Positions 1-13,333 of a stretch of 64,000 bases of DNA are shown here, piece by piece. The stretch lies in assembly GCA_014706295.1 (NCBI GenBank), contig JACSVZ010000007.1, forward strand, positions 52,776,975 to 52,840,974, written 5' to 3'. Source of the stretch: Lycocorax pyrrhopterus obiensis (Eukaryota > Chordata > Aves > Passeriformes > Paradisaeidae). The first letter of the stretch is position 1. Each line of letters opens with the position of its first letter. A program made the translations under genes and the position numbers. The notes beneath the pieces are model-generated. The model searched no databases and had not been told where the DNA came from. It was given only the letters and a program-made list of their open reading frames with translations.

Positions 1-3000
1 ATTAATCCTTGCAGATAACTATGTAATCACCATACTTTCTATAATAGGAGGGGAAATGAAATGAAAACAATTTATGGAAAAGAAATGGAAGTGTGGTGTT
101 ATAAATAGTGAAGCACAGAAGAGTAAGAAATAGTGTAAAAGATGAACCAGTTTGATAAATTAAAGCAAATTTTAATAAAATTGGAAAAAATGAAATCAAA
201 GTTTTCACAATACCTTTATGTTAGAAATGAGTATTTCTTTCAAATACTGGCTGTTTATTTCTTTCAAATGCTGTATAATTAATTAGTTAATAATTGTAGA
301 TTTAGAGGAGGTACTATGGTAATATGTGTCATTTTTCTAGTAACAGTTGCTTATTTCATTGTTTTGTTATTCTTACAAGGGGAAAGGATGAACTGGTTAC
401 TGTTTATAATGTATAACATTGCTTGAATGTGTGGCAGTAAGAAGTACTTTCAGAGTAGCAAGATGAAATGTGTGCTTTTAACTTTTTAGCTCAGCAATTA
501 AAATCACAATGGTCATCACAAGATAAAAGAGCAACCTCAGGTTTAATGAGAATTCAGTATTTCATCTAGAAGTAATACTGAGTTTCTGTGAGAGCTGAGT
601 GTTGAAGTAAAGCTCCAACACTTAAAGCAGCTGATCTCTTGGTGAAAATAATTTAACATAACTATGTCTTCTTTTGGCAGATGCATAATAATGTCTAGTG
701 TTATAATACTTGATACATGTGTTTCAATGCCTATGAAGGAAGATTTATATATAAATATATCAGCCTCTGTATTTTTTAGTGAACTGTTTCTCCAGCCCAA
801 GTAATTTACTCTGTACTAAATATGATCTTTATTCCATGTAAATCTGGGAGTTTATTCTATAAATGTTCATTGTAAAGGTATTTATTACCAGGTATGTTTA
901 AAGTTTAGCAGCTTTTGGTATTAAAAGTGAAATTTTCTAAATAGTTCTAAGATACTTCATTTATTAACAAAATTACTTCAAAATTCTTACAACTATGACT
1001 TGTTAAATTATTGTGTGGTGGCCTTTACCTTCAGCCTTTGACTGGTTTTGAATACAGATCCTTTTTTTGAGTTCATGTATTGATGCCTCTCAGAAGAATA
1101 TATTTGGGATCCTCTTCTGGTAAAGAGGCTGTAATTCATGTTCATTTTGCCAAAGAAGACATGATCCACAACATCACTCATTTGAAACAGCAAGTTTATC
1201 ATGGTCTTAGTTCCTAGGATATGGAAGAAGTGAAGAAAAAAAGACTAAAAGGCCTTTATTTCCACACAAGTTATTCTTGACACACTTGACTCTCTCAGTT
1301 GAAATTAAAACCCTAAAACACCCATTACCCTGGAGAAGCTGCTGATCTGACTTCTGAGTCTTGGGCAGAGAGATGCAAACTCAAATGCAGAGGACTCATC
1401 CCTTTGCATCCGATCCTTTTTTCGGTGATGGTGGCTGCCTGTGTGGAGCAAGCACCAGCTGCTGAGCAGGCATTCCTCTCAAGCTTTGGACAGAGGACAG
1501 TGGAACTCTCCCACAAGCCACATTTTTCACTTACCGTGATTAAACAGTGGAGATGCGCAGGAATGGGGAAGCACGTAAGAGGTTCCCTAAGGAAATGCAG
1601 ACATGATGGTGGCTTTGCAGAGATCCTCTGATAGGATTTGAAGCTTTTTCCCTTGTAATGAAATACAGTAGATTCTCCATTTGTGCATATAACACGGTTA
1701 ACATCTCTGTCACTCTGAGACACAGAATGGTGTTTGTAACCTGGGGCAGACACATTCTGCTACAGCTGAGCATTCACTGCTCGGCCGAGCATTTCACCAT
1801 AATGCCCAGTGAAAACTGATGAAGCTGGGTAGGAGCAGTGGGGAGAAGCACTGGGCTGAAGTGGGGCCTGAGGAGGGAAGGTGCTCCCCTAAGTGCTTGT
1901 TTAACTCTTGGTCTTTTTTCCTCAAGACCTGGTTCTGTAATTAAAAGTTTACATTAATTGGCAGTAAACTAAGTGAATTTCCTCAGTCAAAACTACCTCG
2001 CCCATGTGGCTCTAATTCCAGAAAGCATTGCGACGCCACCATAACCTGGGCAAAAAAGAGCTGATGGAAAGTAAAACAGTGGAGAGAAATGTGTTATTTG
2101 GTAGATTGTCCCTTGGGCATGGTCAGTGGTCTCATCCACAAGAGTGGATCACTTGTTCCGTCTCACATAATGGAGGGAAATGTGTGGCTTTAAGGATGTG
2201 CTATTTCCAATTATATAGCTTTTTCAAATGAAGGCATGAACTCAAAAGTGCTGTTGGACTTACTTTACTTTACCCTTCTTGTGAAAATTGATTTTTTGTA
2301 CTTAATCTCTAAAACATGACAGAAAATATCAGAAGCATGTACCACCTGTTTTTCCTTTCATCTTCATTCATTCATTAGCTTCCTCGTATTAAAAGCCAAG
2401 CCTCCAAGACATAATTAACCCTTTTTTGATACTGTGAAACTTGAAACAATCATTAAAACTCATTAAAAGAGAGAAACTTACTTTCAAAAGCAGTTTAATA
2501 TTAAAATTTCCCTTTATTTTTTAAAGTTGTGAATAGGGTAGAACACTAAGGGTATGGCTACCACGGTTTCAGTCTTTACTGGCTAGTCAAGTAATTAATG
2601 ATAATTGGTTGCTTTGCATTGCAGAGCTCTGCTTCGTGATAGAAGATCCTTTGATGAAATAATTTTCTATAATGGAATGTTGTCTTCTGAGTATGCATTA
2701 TGTAATGATACTGTCAGCAAGTCCTTTTTGTTCAGTAAGAAGAAAATATAATTGAAGATAAAAATACATTACCCAAAGTCTCACTTTCTTCTCCCTCTTC
2801 ACATTCTAAACTCAATAGGTATTATATTGTACAACCATAGGATATTTTATAATCCAGTTTTTACTGAAGAAGGATATTCATATTTAAATAGTTTTGATAT
2901 TTAGCCTTCTGTCACAGAACTGATCGTACTGGATCTTTATATGGGTCATTTGTTGCTAAACTTCTAATTTTATCTTAAAACTATGACAAAAAGAGAACCA

Positions 3001-3789
3001 TGAAAAGGATATTCTTTTAATTTTTGTCAACTATACTTGGTAGCTAAATTCAAAGTAGTTGTATTTTCTAAAATAGATTACTTGGAAACAAGTGCCTGTC
3101 TCTTTAAAAATTGCTTTTAAAATATGAGCAGGACTATTTATGTTCTGAAAATGCTGCTTGTTATATACTTCAATAAACATTGGATAGCTAGTAGGAAATT
3201 CTCAGCATCAACTTAGTTCTGTCCAGAAGAAAATGACAAATGAGAAGACTTATACTCAGGCTCCTTAAAAATCTCCATGTAACTGCATGATAATATTCTT
3301 ATCTGCTTCCTCAGTGAAGTTAAGGTAAAATTCTACTTAAAATTACAAACTGAGAAATACAATAAAAGCCTGTGTATAGGCAGATGTGAAAGCTGTAATC
3401 TGCCAGGATTCTTCTTACTTGATGGAAAATAAGATATGATAGAGACAAAAATTTGGAAGAAAAATGATTTAAAGGTAAAATGTATTTGGACACATCCCTG
3501 CGTTGAGGTAGGACAGCAGTATGAATGGGAAAGTATGACATGAATTGAAAGCAATGTAGACATTTCAAGAAATAGCAAAAGTAATAAAAATACATTACTG
3601 ATTTGTACCTTGTTAATAAAATGCTCTAATTTTAATCAACCGTGCAATTATTTCAAACCATTTTTACAGCTTAGCTGATACATCTTCAGAATGCAAAGCT
3701 TTCTTAACTACAATGATTTGCTGTAGCTAATTATTTTTTTAAAAAATACTGTGATTCTTTGTAAAGGTGTCCTTATCCTTCTTTTCAAG
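1..3789 (+). other. WDR25: WDR25 intron, 5' part outside the window
   Basis: This AT-rich stretch ends at a clear splice acceptor: a pyrimidine-rich tract followed by AG at 3788-3789. I infer it is intron because the first recognisable coding exon begins at 3790 in mid-protein. I see no recognisable gene or repeat family. Near 1325-1800 both strands stay open for up to 142 codons without resembling a family I know. A short imperfect direct repeat (TATTTCTTTCAAAT) lies near 232 and 256. Confidence 0.7.
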
Positions 3790-3937
3790 GTATGGGATGC
3801 TGTAGATACAGGCTGCTGTTTAAAAACATACTCCTGTCACTCCTCTGCTGTTCGAGCTGCCCGGTGGTCATCTTGTGGAAGAAGGATCCTCAGTGGGGGC
3901 TTTGATTCCACACTGCATTTAACAGATGTAGAAACAG
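3790..3937 (+). CDS. WDR25: WDR25, internal coding exon (WD40 blades), first of five visible
   Basis: WDR25 is a WD40-repeat protein whose cellular role is poorly defined. Its propeller architecture suggests a scaffold for protein contacts. This exon has 148 nt, with an AG acceptor at 3788-3789 and a GT donor at 3938-3939. It encodes 49 residues plus one base of a split Gly codon. It opens with VWDAVDTG, the closing strand of one blade. It then carries a whole blade: a His start (HSSAV), RAARW, the [10 protein letters not shown] turn, and the closing LHLTDVETG. The order and wording match vertebrate WDR25 as I recall it. The exon is spliced in phase 1 to the exon at 13203, regenerating ETG-KQIF. 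The N-terminal half of the protein, about 270 residues in human, must be encoded left of the window. The identity is a recalled match, strongly supported by four further consecutive exons. Confidence 0.93.
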
Positions 3938-6900
3938 GTAAAGGCCATGAGGACTGCATTAGAGCCATTTCTTTGTTGTGTACAGATAACTTGGTATCTT
4001 GCTAGCCTTATTCTTTCTTCTAAAACATAGACAAATCTGTAGATGAAAGTTAGAATTCTTGAAATGTGACCTTACTTAAAAAAATGTATCTTGGCAATTA
4101 AGAGTAGTTGGAGAAATTTGAGAAAAATGAAATATCTTACAGTTCATGATCACATGTAATTTCTGTTGTCAGATTCTACACAGATGAATAGAATTAACTG
4201 TGTTTATTTTGTGCTCTGTCATGGTCATTCTTTAAAGTGTTTGAACAGCCTCTTAAGGCTGACTTCAGTAACATTTATACATATATTTAATTTAAACATA
4301 GGCTTGTATCTCATTCTCTGTTGGGTCGAAGTTTGTTCTTAAATTTAATTAGGTTTTTTCTTTCTTCTGAATAGGACCTTAATTAGGAGTATAGAAAACT
4401 TAAATTCTGGTATGAAACCTTGAGACTGAACTTGTGTTGCTTTGATGCATTTTTGAATTTGATTTGGGATTTAATTGTTGTAACCTTAACAACTAATTTC
4501 CTGGATGCTGTGTCTCCTCATGTCTCCTTCACAAACTAAAATGCTTCTGTCAGCTATATTCCTTCTCTCCTTAATATGTGTTACCAGCATCCAGCAGCAT
4601 TCACTGGGGCTGTGCATAATAGGACATCTCAGTGTGTGTGTAAATGAGTTAGATCCAAAATGGGACCTTGCCAAGGGAAGAGATACAATTTTGTATTTTC
4701 CACTTAGTTTATTTTTAAGTGTTTAACTCCTGCAAAGGTGCAATATTTTTGTAAGACTACAATAGAAATCCTTACAAAAATTACAAGCAGTTTTTGTCTA
4801 GGAGGATTTTCTCTTGTGTAAGAGCAAGAACTACATTGTATGTGAATATCTGGAAAGCAGAAGTCCTATTCAGATGAACTGGGAAAGTGGCCAAGAAAAT
4901 TTTAAAATATTGTTCACATGAGAAAAAGATTCTTTTCCATGCTCTAAGAATTTATTTTTCTCAACAATAGTCGTACCAGAAGTATTTAAATTCAATGATG
5001 GCTGGAAGGGAGCTTTTGCAGTATGGGAATGTAAAATATATTACAGAATGCTGATGTTTTGAGAATATTCAGCTTTTTTTAATGGGCAAAGGGGCTTTAT
5101 ATACTTGGTGTAGTAGTATGTGAGTTTAATATACCAAGTCATTAATTTGTTAGACTTCTACAGCAACCTTTCTAGTCTCACATATAACTGAATCTTACTA
5201 ATCCAAGTGGATTTACTTTTGTCTGTAATGCTTACAAATTCTAAACAGAATGGCTATCTTTGTAATGGGATTTACAGCAGTTGAATAGATTTTGTGTGTC
5301 TGAGTCATTGAAGGGACTACTCTGGGAAAAATCTCATAAAATCATAACACAAATTCCAAAGATACACAATTTAAATAATATACTTTAATTTCCAACATCT
5401 CTTTGGTTTAAATATCCAGTAATGGGATAGAAGTCTGGATTAAGTTGATTATAGTGATTCATTTATACTTCTCTAGGAAATGACAACAATAGCAAAATAT
5501 ATTTACTAAGTTTCAAAGCAGATAAGTTTATAAATGGTTCTTTCCTTACTGACTCATGAGTTATATAGTGTTTCTAGCTACTTAAATAAATTGTATGTGT
5601 AAAATGAATGCTTATCTATTTGGAAATATCAGATACTCATTATTGCCTTATTTAAAGAACACAGAATTCCTTGTAGTTCCTCTGAACTGCAGTTGTGTTT
5701 CGACCTGACTTTCAGACCTCATTTGGAAAAGTGTAATATGAGTGATCAGAATTTTCATCTGATTTCCTATGTATGAAAGCCAGTTTCTGAGTTCCTTCCC
5801 TGTTGTAAAGTTACTCTTCTTTTCATACATTTCAGTCAGTTTGTTCAGAGAAACAGGGCAAGCAGTTTGCCTCTGGAATCCAAATCAATTTGATATAAAA
5901 AGCCTCATTTCCATTTGAAAAACACTAAGGCATCTATAAGATTTTGATTTACATCAGTTCACTGAATCATTCATTCCTCCTCACTCTTCGTCGGTGCTGA
6001 GAAGATTTCTTCTTTGATTAACTTCAGATAGATGTTAGAACTGTTCCTTCACACAGGACTTTCACATATTTTTTTGGACTTCAGTCTTAATTACTTTCTG
6101 TTGCTAGTGTGAACTAACTACCAGCGTGTTTAAATGTAGTAAAAGCGTGCCAGTGGGATTTTGTAAATCATAATGCTCTTTTTCAGGCTCTGTGCTCTTG
6201 TATCTTGTATATTGTGATCTGGTTCAACATTTTTCAGTCGTTTCCTAAAATCTAATCTTTCTTGTCTTTGTTTTCAGTATAGGTTTTATATATTACATCT
6301 GTGTTATAAAAATTGCTGCATGTCCTTCACTGAAAGAAGCCTAATGGTCTACATTGCATGACTTTAAAAGTTTAAAAGGTTGCAAATACAGCTTAATACA
6401 TGCATGGTATTGAGCTGCTGAGTTGTGGGGGGTCTTTTTGTCATCTTCTGTTGGTTTTCTGTTAGGAACATAGTTTCTGCCCTATTAAATCAAAATTGTA
6501 GTCTGGCTAATTGTTCTGGGTCTGATGAAGACTAGTTATGATAGTTCTCAAAGGAATGTATCAGCATTTTCTTAACAAACAGCACTAGAATAAATTCTCC
6601 AGGAAATTTTCTTTCTAAGATTGGGCTTTAGTTTGGGTATCCTTTGTCCTAATATATTGCATTTTCTGGAGTTATTTTTTAAATCTTTATGATCTGAACA
6701 ATATCAGAAGAATATCTGAAGAATAGAAGCAAACACTGAAATTTCATTAATCATGAAACAGAATTTTTATTGTTGGCAGAGAAATCTTGATCTAAGGCTA
6801 GAAGATACATCCATGAAATCTTATCCTGCAGTTTTACACCATCAAACCTCTTGCCCTTGTCATGTGTATTTGATGAAAGTTCTTATCTATAAGAAGATCT

Positions 6901-9900
6901 GAGATACTGCAAGCATTAAAAATGGGCTGATAGGAGTCTCAGAAAGTTCAACAAGGACACGCATCTGGAACGGAGTAATCGTATGCAACAGACCAGGCTG
7001 GTGCTGAACTGCTTAGAAAGAAGCTTTGCAGAAAAATGCCTGGAGGTCCTGGTGCTGAATATGAATCATAAGTGTTCTCTTGCAGCAAAGGTCAACATCA
7101 TTCCAGGCCAGATTAGGAAGTGTTTACCTAGTATGTAGAGAAAATGATACCAGGCTCTTCTCAGAGACGTACAGTGAAAGAGTAAGAGGCAAAGGAAAAA
7201 TACAGGAACATAGAAACTTGTTGGCTCAACTCAAGGGTCATCAAACACTAAACCAGGCTTTTCAGAGAAGCTGTGGAGTCTGTGCTTGGAGATATTCAGA
7301 ACTTCAGTGGACAGACCCATAGTAGTCTGCTGCAGCTGGATCTAATTTGAGTAGGGATTGGGACTAGATGATCCCTTGAAGTCCAACCTACATGATACTG
7401 TGATGAAGACCTGGGCAAGAGAAGAATTCAAGTTAATGAGGTACAAGGAGTTCTCTTACCCTGGTTTGGATAAGAGATAATAGATGTTGCTGTGCAAGTC
7501 TTTTTTAAATTCAATTTTTGTAGATCATCATTTATTATCTTCAAGGGTCATCCATTGCCTTAACACCAGGATGTGAAGCTAAGACTCTCCACAAATATGG
7601 TTTTCTTAAAAGCTATTGTACACGTTCAGAGCATGAGTCTGATCCAAAATATGCATAAATTTTTAAGGAACTCAAGGTTATTCATGAGTCATTCACATGA
7701 GTGGTTCTGTGATTAGTTGCAGTTCGCATCAGGCAAGTTCAGTACTGCACTATGGAGATTCATAAATATTGGTAGATCCAAAACCTGCAGATTTACTGCC
7801 TGTTAACTGGTTAATATTTTTTTATTGTGCTATTTTGTATACACTATTTCTTTATAAAATAAAGGCTTTTGAATGGTTTCACAAATGTGATAATAATGCA
7901 GCAGTCTGAGACTCCCTGGTTTTGTTTTTCTCTAATAACACACAGTTGTTTTCTATTACTGGTAGTTCAGACACTTTGTTATTTACAGAGTATTAAATAA
8001 TGCTATATTCAGAGAGCACAGAAAAAAAATGCTTTTAAAACAATTCTAGGTCAAATACATTTGACATTTAACTTCTGTTACATCCAGATGCAATGGAGAT
8101 GCTGTACCAACTTCGGAAGGGTAATTGTATTTTTAAAAGTTATTTATAACTGTTTTATTTTTGGAATGCATGTTTTATTCATCAGTAGATTTTTCATTAG
8201 TCACAAATGAATTGGTATAATAGCATAGGCAGAACATTGGCTGGGTTTTTACTATTTGCATATTGTAGATACTTTTCATTTCTTTAATATTATGACAGAG
8301 GGAATGTTCCAAGAAATTTTGGCACATTTCCTGAGTTGCCAAATACTGCAGTTGTATTTTAGTTCATGGACTGAGCTTGGTTTCAAATATCATTTCCTCA
8401 GAGTTATAATGAGAGAGAGAGTTTCTTAATGGAACATTTTCTACCTACCAAAAGAATGGTTCAAATTTTCTTTTCTATGTATTTTTTTCTATTCTAATTT
8501 GATAGTCCTATAGATATAACATTACTATTTTTAATGTACTTGTATTTGTTCACATAAGAGTTTTAGTTCTCTTACCTAAACATCACCCCAGGAGAGCTGT
8601 GGCATTCCTCTGTTCCTACGTTTCTCTCCCAGAACTATTTAGAGAGTATGTTTTAATATGCAGGAAGCTTTTATATGATACCTCAGAAAAAAGCCCATTT
8701 GATTGATATTTTTTTTTGTTTTGTTTGCTTGTTTATTTTTTTCTTTTGAGTGTATGCAGACACCTTAGATGTGAGGTCAAAGGTTTCCCCCAACATTCAG
8801 CAGTTTCATGAAATATGTTGAACGTAGTTTAGAGATCACTCTCCAGCTAGGAGGTAGCACCATTTTACTTTCTATGCTCACTGGTCTAAAGTCTTTGCTA
8901 AAACAAGAGAGAAAAATATCGACTTTGGGGACATTTTAAAGGTTAAAAGAGGAAATGATTTAATATTTTGAACATCTTCATGTGCTGTGAACTTGTGAAT
9001 ATGTAGGGGAAAAAATTAGGAAAAACATGTAGTTGTATAACTTAGGTTCTTGAAAAAATAATAAGGCGATTTTTAAGCACACCAAGAATGGAGAAGTAAC
9101 CGACAGTATTGATTTGTTAAGAACAAATGATGTCTCATCAATCTAATGTTTTTTCTCTCTATTGTGTGTGAGAGAGATTGTGACTGTAATGAAATATTTT
9201 TGTTTATATTGTCTTATGTCTTTTTTCTAAACACAGAGGGAAATCCATTTTGCTAAGCAAGATTGCTCTTGTGTCTTTGTACGTCTCAGGCTTCACTTTC
9301 TTTTACAGATTAGAGTAAGGAAGTAAATGTTTTAGGTTATGCAGGTAGGTGTGTAAACCTGAGGACCACTAAGCACAGCTACAGGAGCATCCTGTGCTGA
9401 GTAACTGTGCTGATGTTCTGTGAAAAATTCACAATGTTAAATAGCCTTTAAAACATCTGATTTCATAGTTGAGCAGTTTCACAGTAGGTTGCTGCGTAAA
9501 GGAGCAGAAACATATATTCAAGATATTTTTAAAGATTTTTTTCCATACTGTGTATGTTGCTATTATGTTACTGGCAAGCCTTTAAGGCTTGGAGAATTGA
9601 ATTAAAGCCTTTAAAGCACATAAAACACACTGCAAAGTATATAGTAGGTATTGTTACTGAAATTGTGAAAATTAAGAGTTTAGAGAAACATTTGCTTTCT
9701 GCTTTGAAATAACAACCCCTTGTACAGGAAAATGATATGTAGTATGGATTTTCCCTCAATTATCCAAAGATATTTTCAGAAGACATAATTTTCTAGTCTA
9801 TGAGTTGGTTATGCTGCCTTTAGAAACTAAAATGCAATAAATATATACACAATAAAGGTATATATAAACTTGCTGAATTATATCTGTTATGGATAAGGGA

Positions 9901-12900
9901 GTCTTCTCCTCAAAGACCATCTTTTGCAATATATAAAATAAGGCCCCTCAAATTTGAGTATTTCATTTTAATAAACTGAGTAATTGTAGAGAAAAATATA
10001 TGTAACTGAAATAATGATTTCCAGAAAGGTTGAGGAGGATTATAGCAAACACTGAAGCTGGATTTCCCAGGCTGTGGGTAGGTTCCGTCATAGCAGGATT
10101 ACAGCCTGGAAAGAACAAATTCTGCTCATAGTAGTATAACACACTAAACAAACTTTGTACAGAAAAGGGCTAAGAGTTGAGTTCATTATTTCAAATTACT
10201 GAATTGCATGAGCTAATTTGCCCCGTGTCATCTTGTGCATGGATCTGATCCATCTCTCAGATGGATATTTTTCCTAAATTTCTGAGTGTATCGTGAATAA
10301 ATTTTAGTTCTGACAATAAGAGTGTTTCCTTTCTGTAACATTGTGATCCTCTCCTTCTGAGTTTATTAACTGCTGCTGTTCAGCCGGTCTGCGTTCCAGT
10401 CTTGCTCATTTGCTGTGACATGGCAGTAAAATGGAATTCATGTATGCATCTAATAACACCAGACTCTTCAGAACACTCTTTACTCAGTTTCCGAAAAGAG
10501 ATGTTTGAATTTCACTTTGGGGAGTGAGCCAACAAGAGAGAGCGTTGTATTTCAAAGTGTTAATTGGAGAGCCTGAGTTTTAGGATTAATTTATTGTGAT
10601 TGTTTCTGACTTAAGTAAAAAAAAAAGTTAATATCTGCATCAAATAGTAAGGTAGCAGCTTAAAATAGGAAAAAGAAGGATGTTAAAGAGTATAGAGGTG
10701 AATAAGATGCTCAGGTTGTTTGCATTCATTTTATTTGTTATTACACTGTAATGTAGAATTCATAACACTGAGATCCTTGTGGTTTAATTATGTTAGTGAC
10801 TGTCACTGAGAGCTTTTGTATAAATTGCAGCCTCTAGAAGACAAGAAAAGGGCAAATTCGGTGCCCACTTCTCTTTCAAACGGGGAGACAGAGTAGGAAA
10901 TGAGAGCATTTTAGTTTCTGGAGAAAATATCAGGTGAATGATTAAATTACTTGGAAGCAGTTGGGAATGAGATTGAAAAATGGACTAATTAATAACACAT
11001 TATGTTAAATCAATCTTTCTGTGGAAAAGGTAACAGCTCTTGTAGTTAGTAGATGAAATGCATCTTGAGCTAAATGCACATCTTTTTTGCCTGTGTTTTA
11101 CCAGACTTTCTCCTGTCTCAGGCTAGAGAACACAAGTATTTATTGTAGAAAAAAGCAGTTTTGAGAAGTCTCGTGGAGGTAAACACGTAGCAAAGCCAGT
11201 GTTTGCCGAAAGCTTAAATGATGAGTTCCACTGCATCAGTTATGGATATGTCTAATGCCATTTGGACAACACACTTTGTGGAGAGCAGCGATCACTTGAT
11301 GTGTCCTTTATAAAGCTGTGAGACAGGATTAGTACAGATAGGCTGCATTTTTGCTAATTTCTGGCTGCAGTCCCATGGAAAACCTGTTGATTATACTCCC
11401 AGAGTTTTTATTAAGCTGGGAACTAGAAAGAAACAAATTCCTTCGGGAGCAAAGTGCTATTAAACTGAGCAGTGAGCCTCCAAGGGTTAATTCAGTATTT
11501 TCTCAAGGGCTGTGGGTGAGAGTAAGATGCCTGTGTATGTGGCTTTTGTTAAGCCCCCCCAAATGATGCCTGGCAGTGGTGTACCTGAGAGCAATCAATA
11601 TCTTGTTGCTCCTATAACTGATGATTTTAATACTTTCTTCCTTCCCTGTGGAGTCTTTTTTTTTCCCCTGTAGCTGTTGGGCTACTGAAAGCTCCCATGG
11701 CGACAGATGGTCACTGTTAGATATGACTTGTGGAGAAAATCTCTGCTGCCCTTACGACTTTTTTGTCCTTTTGGGGAAGGAACTCATGGAAGAAATTAAG
11801 TGTTTCACTTAGTAGTGACAGAGAGGCCCTTTAGATCTTGCACAGGCAATTGGTGGAGAATCATTTGAAAAGGACAAAAATCCCCTACAAATACCAGAAT
11901 TCACATAGAACAACACTCACCTTTCCTTTAAGGCTCTCTGTAATCTCTTTTCCCTGCTTTTTCTCTTGGTGAGCGTGTGTGATGAAGTAAATTTTTTCTC
12001 TTCTTTAAATTTAATAAATAAGTAATTTTACAAGTCTTAGCCTACTGATTGTGTAAGTTGAGTTCAGCAGATGAGGAAAATGTAACTGATAATGAAATCA
12101 AATATATTGGCCCTAGGTAATGATAAAAAAATCTATGTGAATGATTTCCAGTATTGTACACCTAACAGGAAGAGTTTACATCTGTCAGTACTGTTTTTAG
12201 CTGAAAGTATTTTCAGTTGTTTAAGAAAGCCTGTTTTAAGACAACCCTCACTTGCACAAAATGCAGATTAAAGAATATTTTAAGAAGATTTATCATAGTA
12301 TTTTAAAGGATTTTTTTTGTTTTACTTCTGTAGTACCTCCTTCACTGTTGCTTACAGCAGTAACTTTATTTAATGTAGATCTTTATATGGGATATGTAGA
12401 ATATAAATCACAGTTGTTATTGTGAAAGTGAGCAGGTGTATTTATCTTGGTCCATACTGCTGTTCCAAAAATTTTATTTCGGTGAATGTACAGTAATGTC
12501 ATGAATTTGTTAGGATGAAAGGAAGCAGCGGACTGTGGAAAAGTCCTATAAATTAACCTAGCTGAATTCTGTTGTGTTCAAAAGTGCAGGCCATCCAATT
12601 GATACTCACCACAGGATCCTGTGGAGATTAGTGTACACAATTAAATGTTGGCAACAGTGTATCCTTGGGAACAGCTATTGCCTTCATATGGTGGTATGCA
12701 AATTATTTCCTACTTTCAAGTTTCACTCCTACCTTCACAGAAAGATAAGTAAACACCTTAAGAGTTGTAATATAGATCGGGATGTGTTATTTCTGTATAA
12801 TGTTTTGTTCTAGTTATTTTTCTCTTACTGAAACAAAAAAAGACTGTGGCTTCTCTGTAGGGAAGCATTCAACCATTAGATTTGTAGATTTATTCCTGCA

Positions 12901-13202
12901 TGTTGTCTGAATTGCGACCTCGGTGGAGCTCCTCTCCTTAGTGTGGGAGCCACTTGTTCTCTCCTTTCAGTAGGGAGCAGTCAGTGGTGCAGAGGCCCAT
13001 GAGCAGGAGCAGTTTCATGTGGGTAGAAATTAGTGAGTTGTCTCTTCTTTTCATTAAATTAGACGAGCCCCAGGTATTTGAAATGTGTAGATATAAGCAT
13101 GTTCACCTTTGGCAACCTTGATATTTTTGAAACTAAGTTGAAATTAATAACATATTTCATTTTCTGCTCAAATTTAAATCTCTGCTTGTCACTTGATTTT
13201 AG
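3938..13202 (+). other. WDR25: WDR25 intron (about 9.3 kb)
   Basis: This interval is bounded by a GTAAAG donor at 3938 and an AG acceptor at 13201-13202. It is AT-rich with many short chance open frames. The only recognisable element is a degraded CR1 copy near 6925-7405. I see no other gene, RNA or repeat family. Confidence 0.9.
6925..7405 (+). mobile_element. Old degraded CR1 LINE fragment, sense on + strand
   Basis: The DNA resembles the 3' part of CR1 ORF2 and its tail, in the order known for the family. First comes a stretch like the region after the RT domain (GAGGTCCTGGTGCTGAAT near 7042, then GCAGCAAAGG). A terminal part follows (TGGAGATATTCAGAACTTC, then GACTAGATGATCCCTTGAAG, then TCCAACCT) that corresponds to the CR1 3' end. 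Frames are broken by stops and indels, and the typical 3' octamer repeats are lost. This is therefore an old, inactive copy in a WDR25 intron. The edges are approximate. Confidence 0.7.
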
Positions 13203-13333
13203 GGAAGCAGATATTTAGCAGCAAAACAGAATTTAGGATCAGTGCACTGAAGTTCCACCCTACGGAGTCAAATGTTTTCATTTGTGGAGGGTTCAGCCCA
13301 GAAGTTAAAGCGTGGGATATAAGGACTTCTAAG
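13203..13333 (+). CDS. WDR25: WDR25, internal coding exon (WD40 blade), second visible
   Basis: This exon of 131 nt follows the AG acceptor at 13201-13202 and ends before a GTAAAT donor at 13334. Its first two bases complete the Gly codon begun in the exon ending at 3937. It then encodes 43 residues starting [13 protein letters not shown]. It carries one WD blade: ISALKFHP, a [10 protein letters not shown] turn, and the closing [10 protein letters not shown], which includes the W-D pair that defines the repeat. The exon ends in phase 0 after a Lys codon. The match to the recalled vertebrate WDR25 segment (LKFHP, GGFS, KAWDIRT) is very close. No stop or frameshift interrupts it, so the gene looks intact here. 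Confidence 0.94.

Noticed and set aside
1..3789. Search for the large N-terminal WDR25 coding exon
   Set aside because: No frame resembling the N-terminal half was found. It should lie left of the window.
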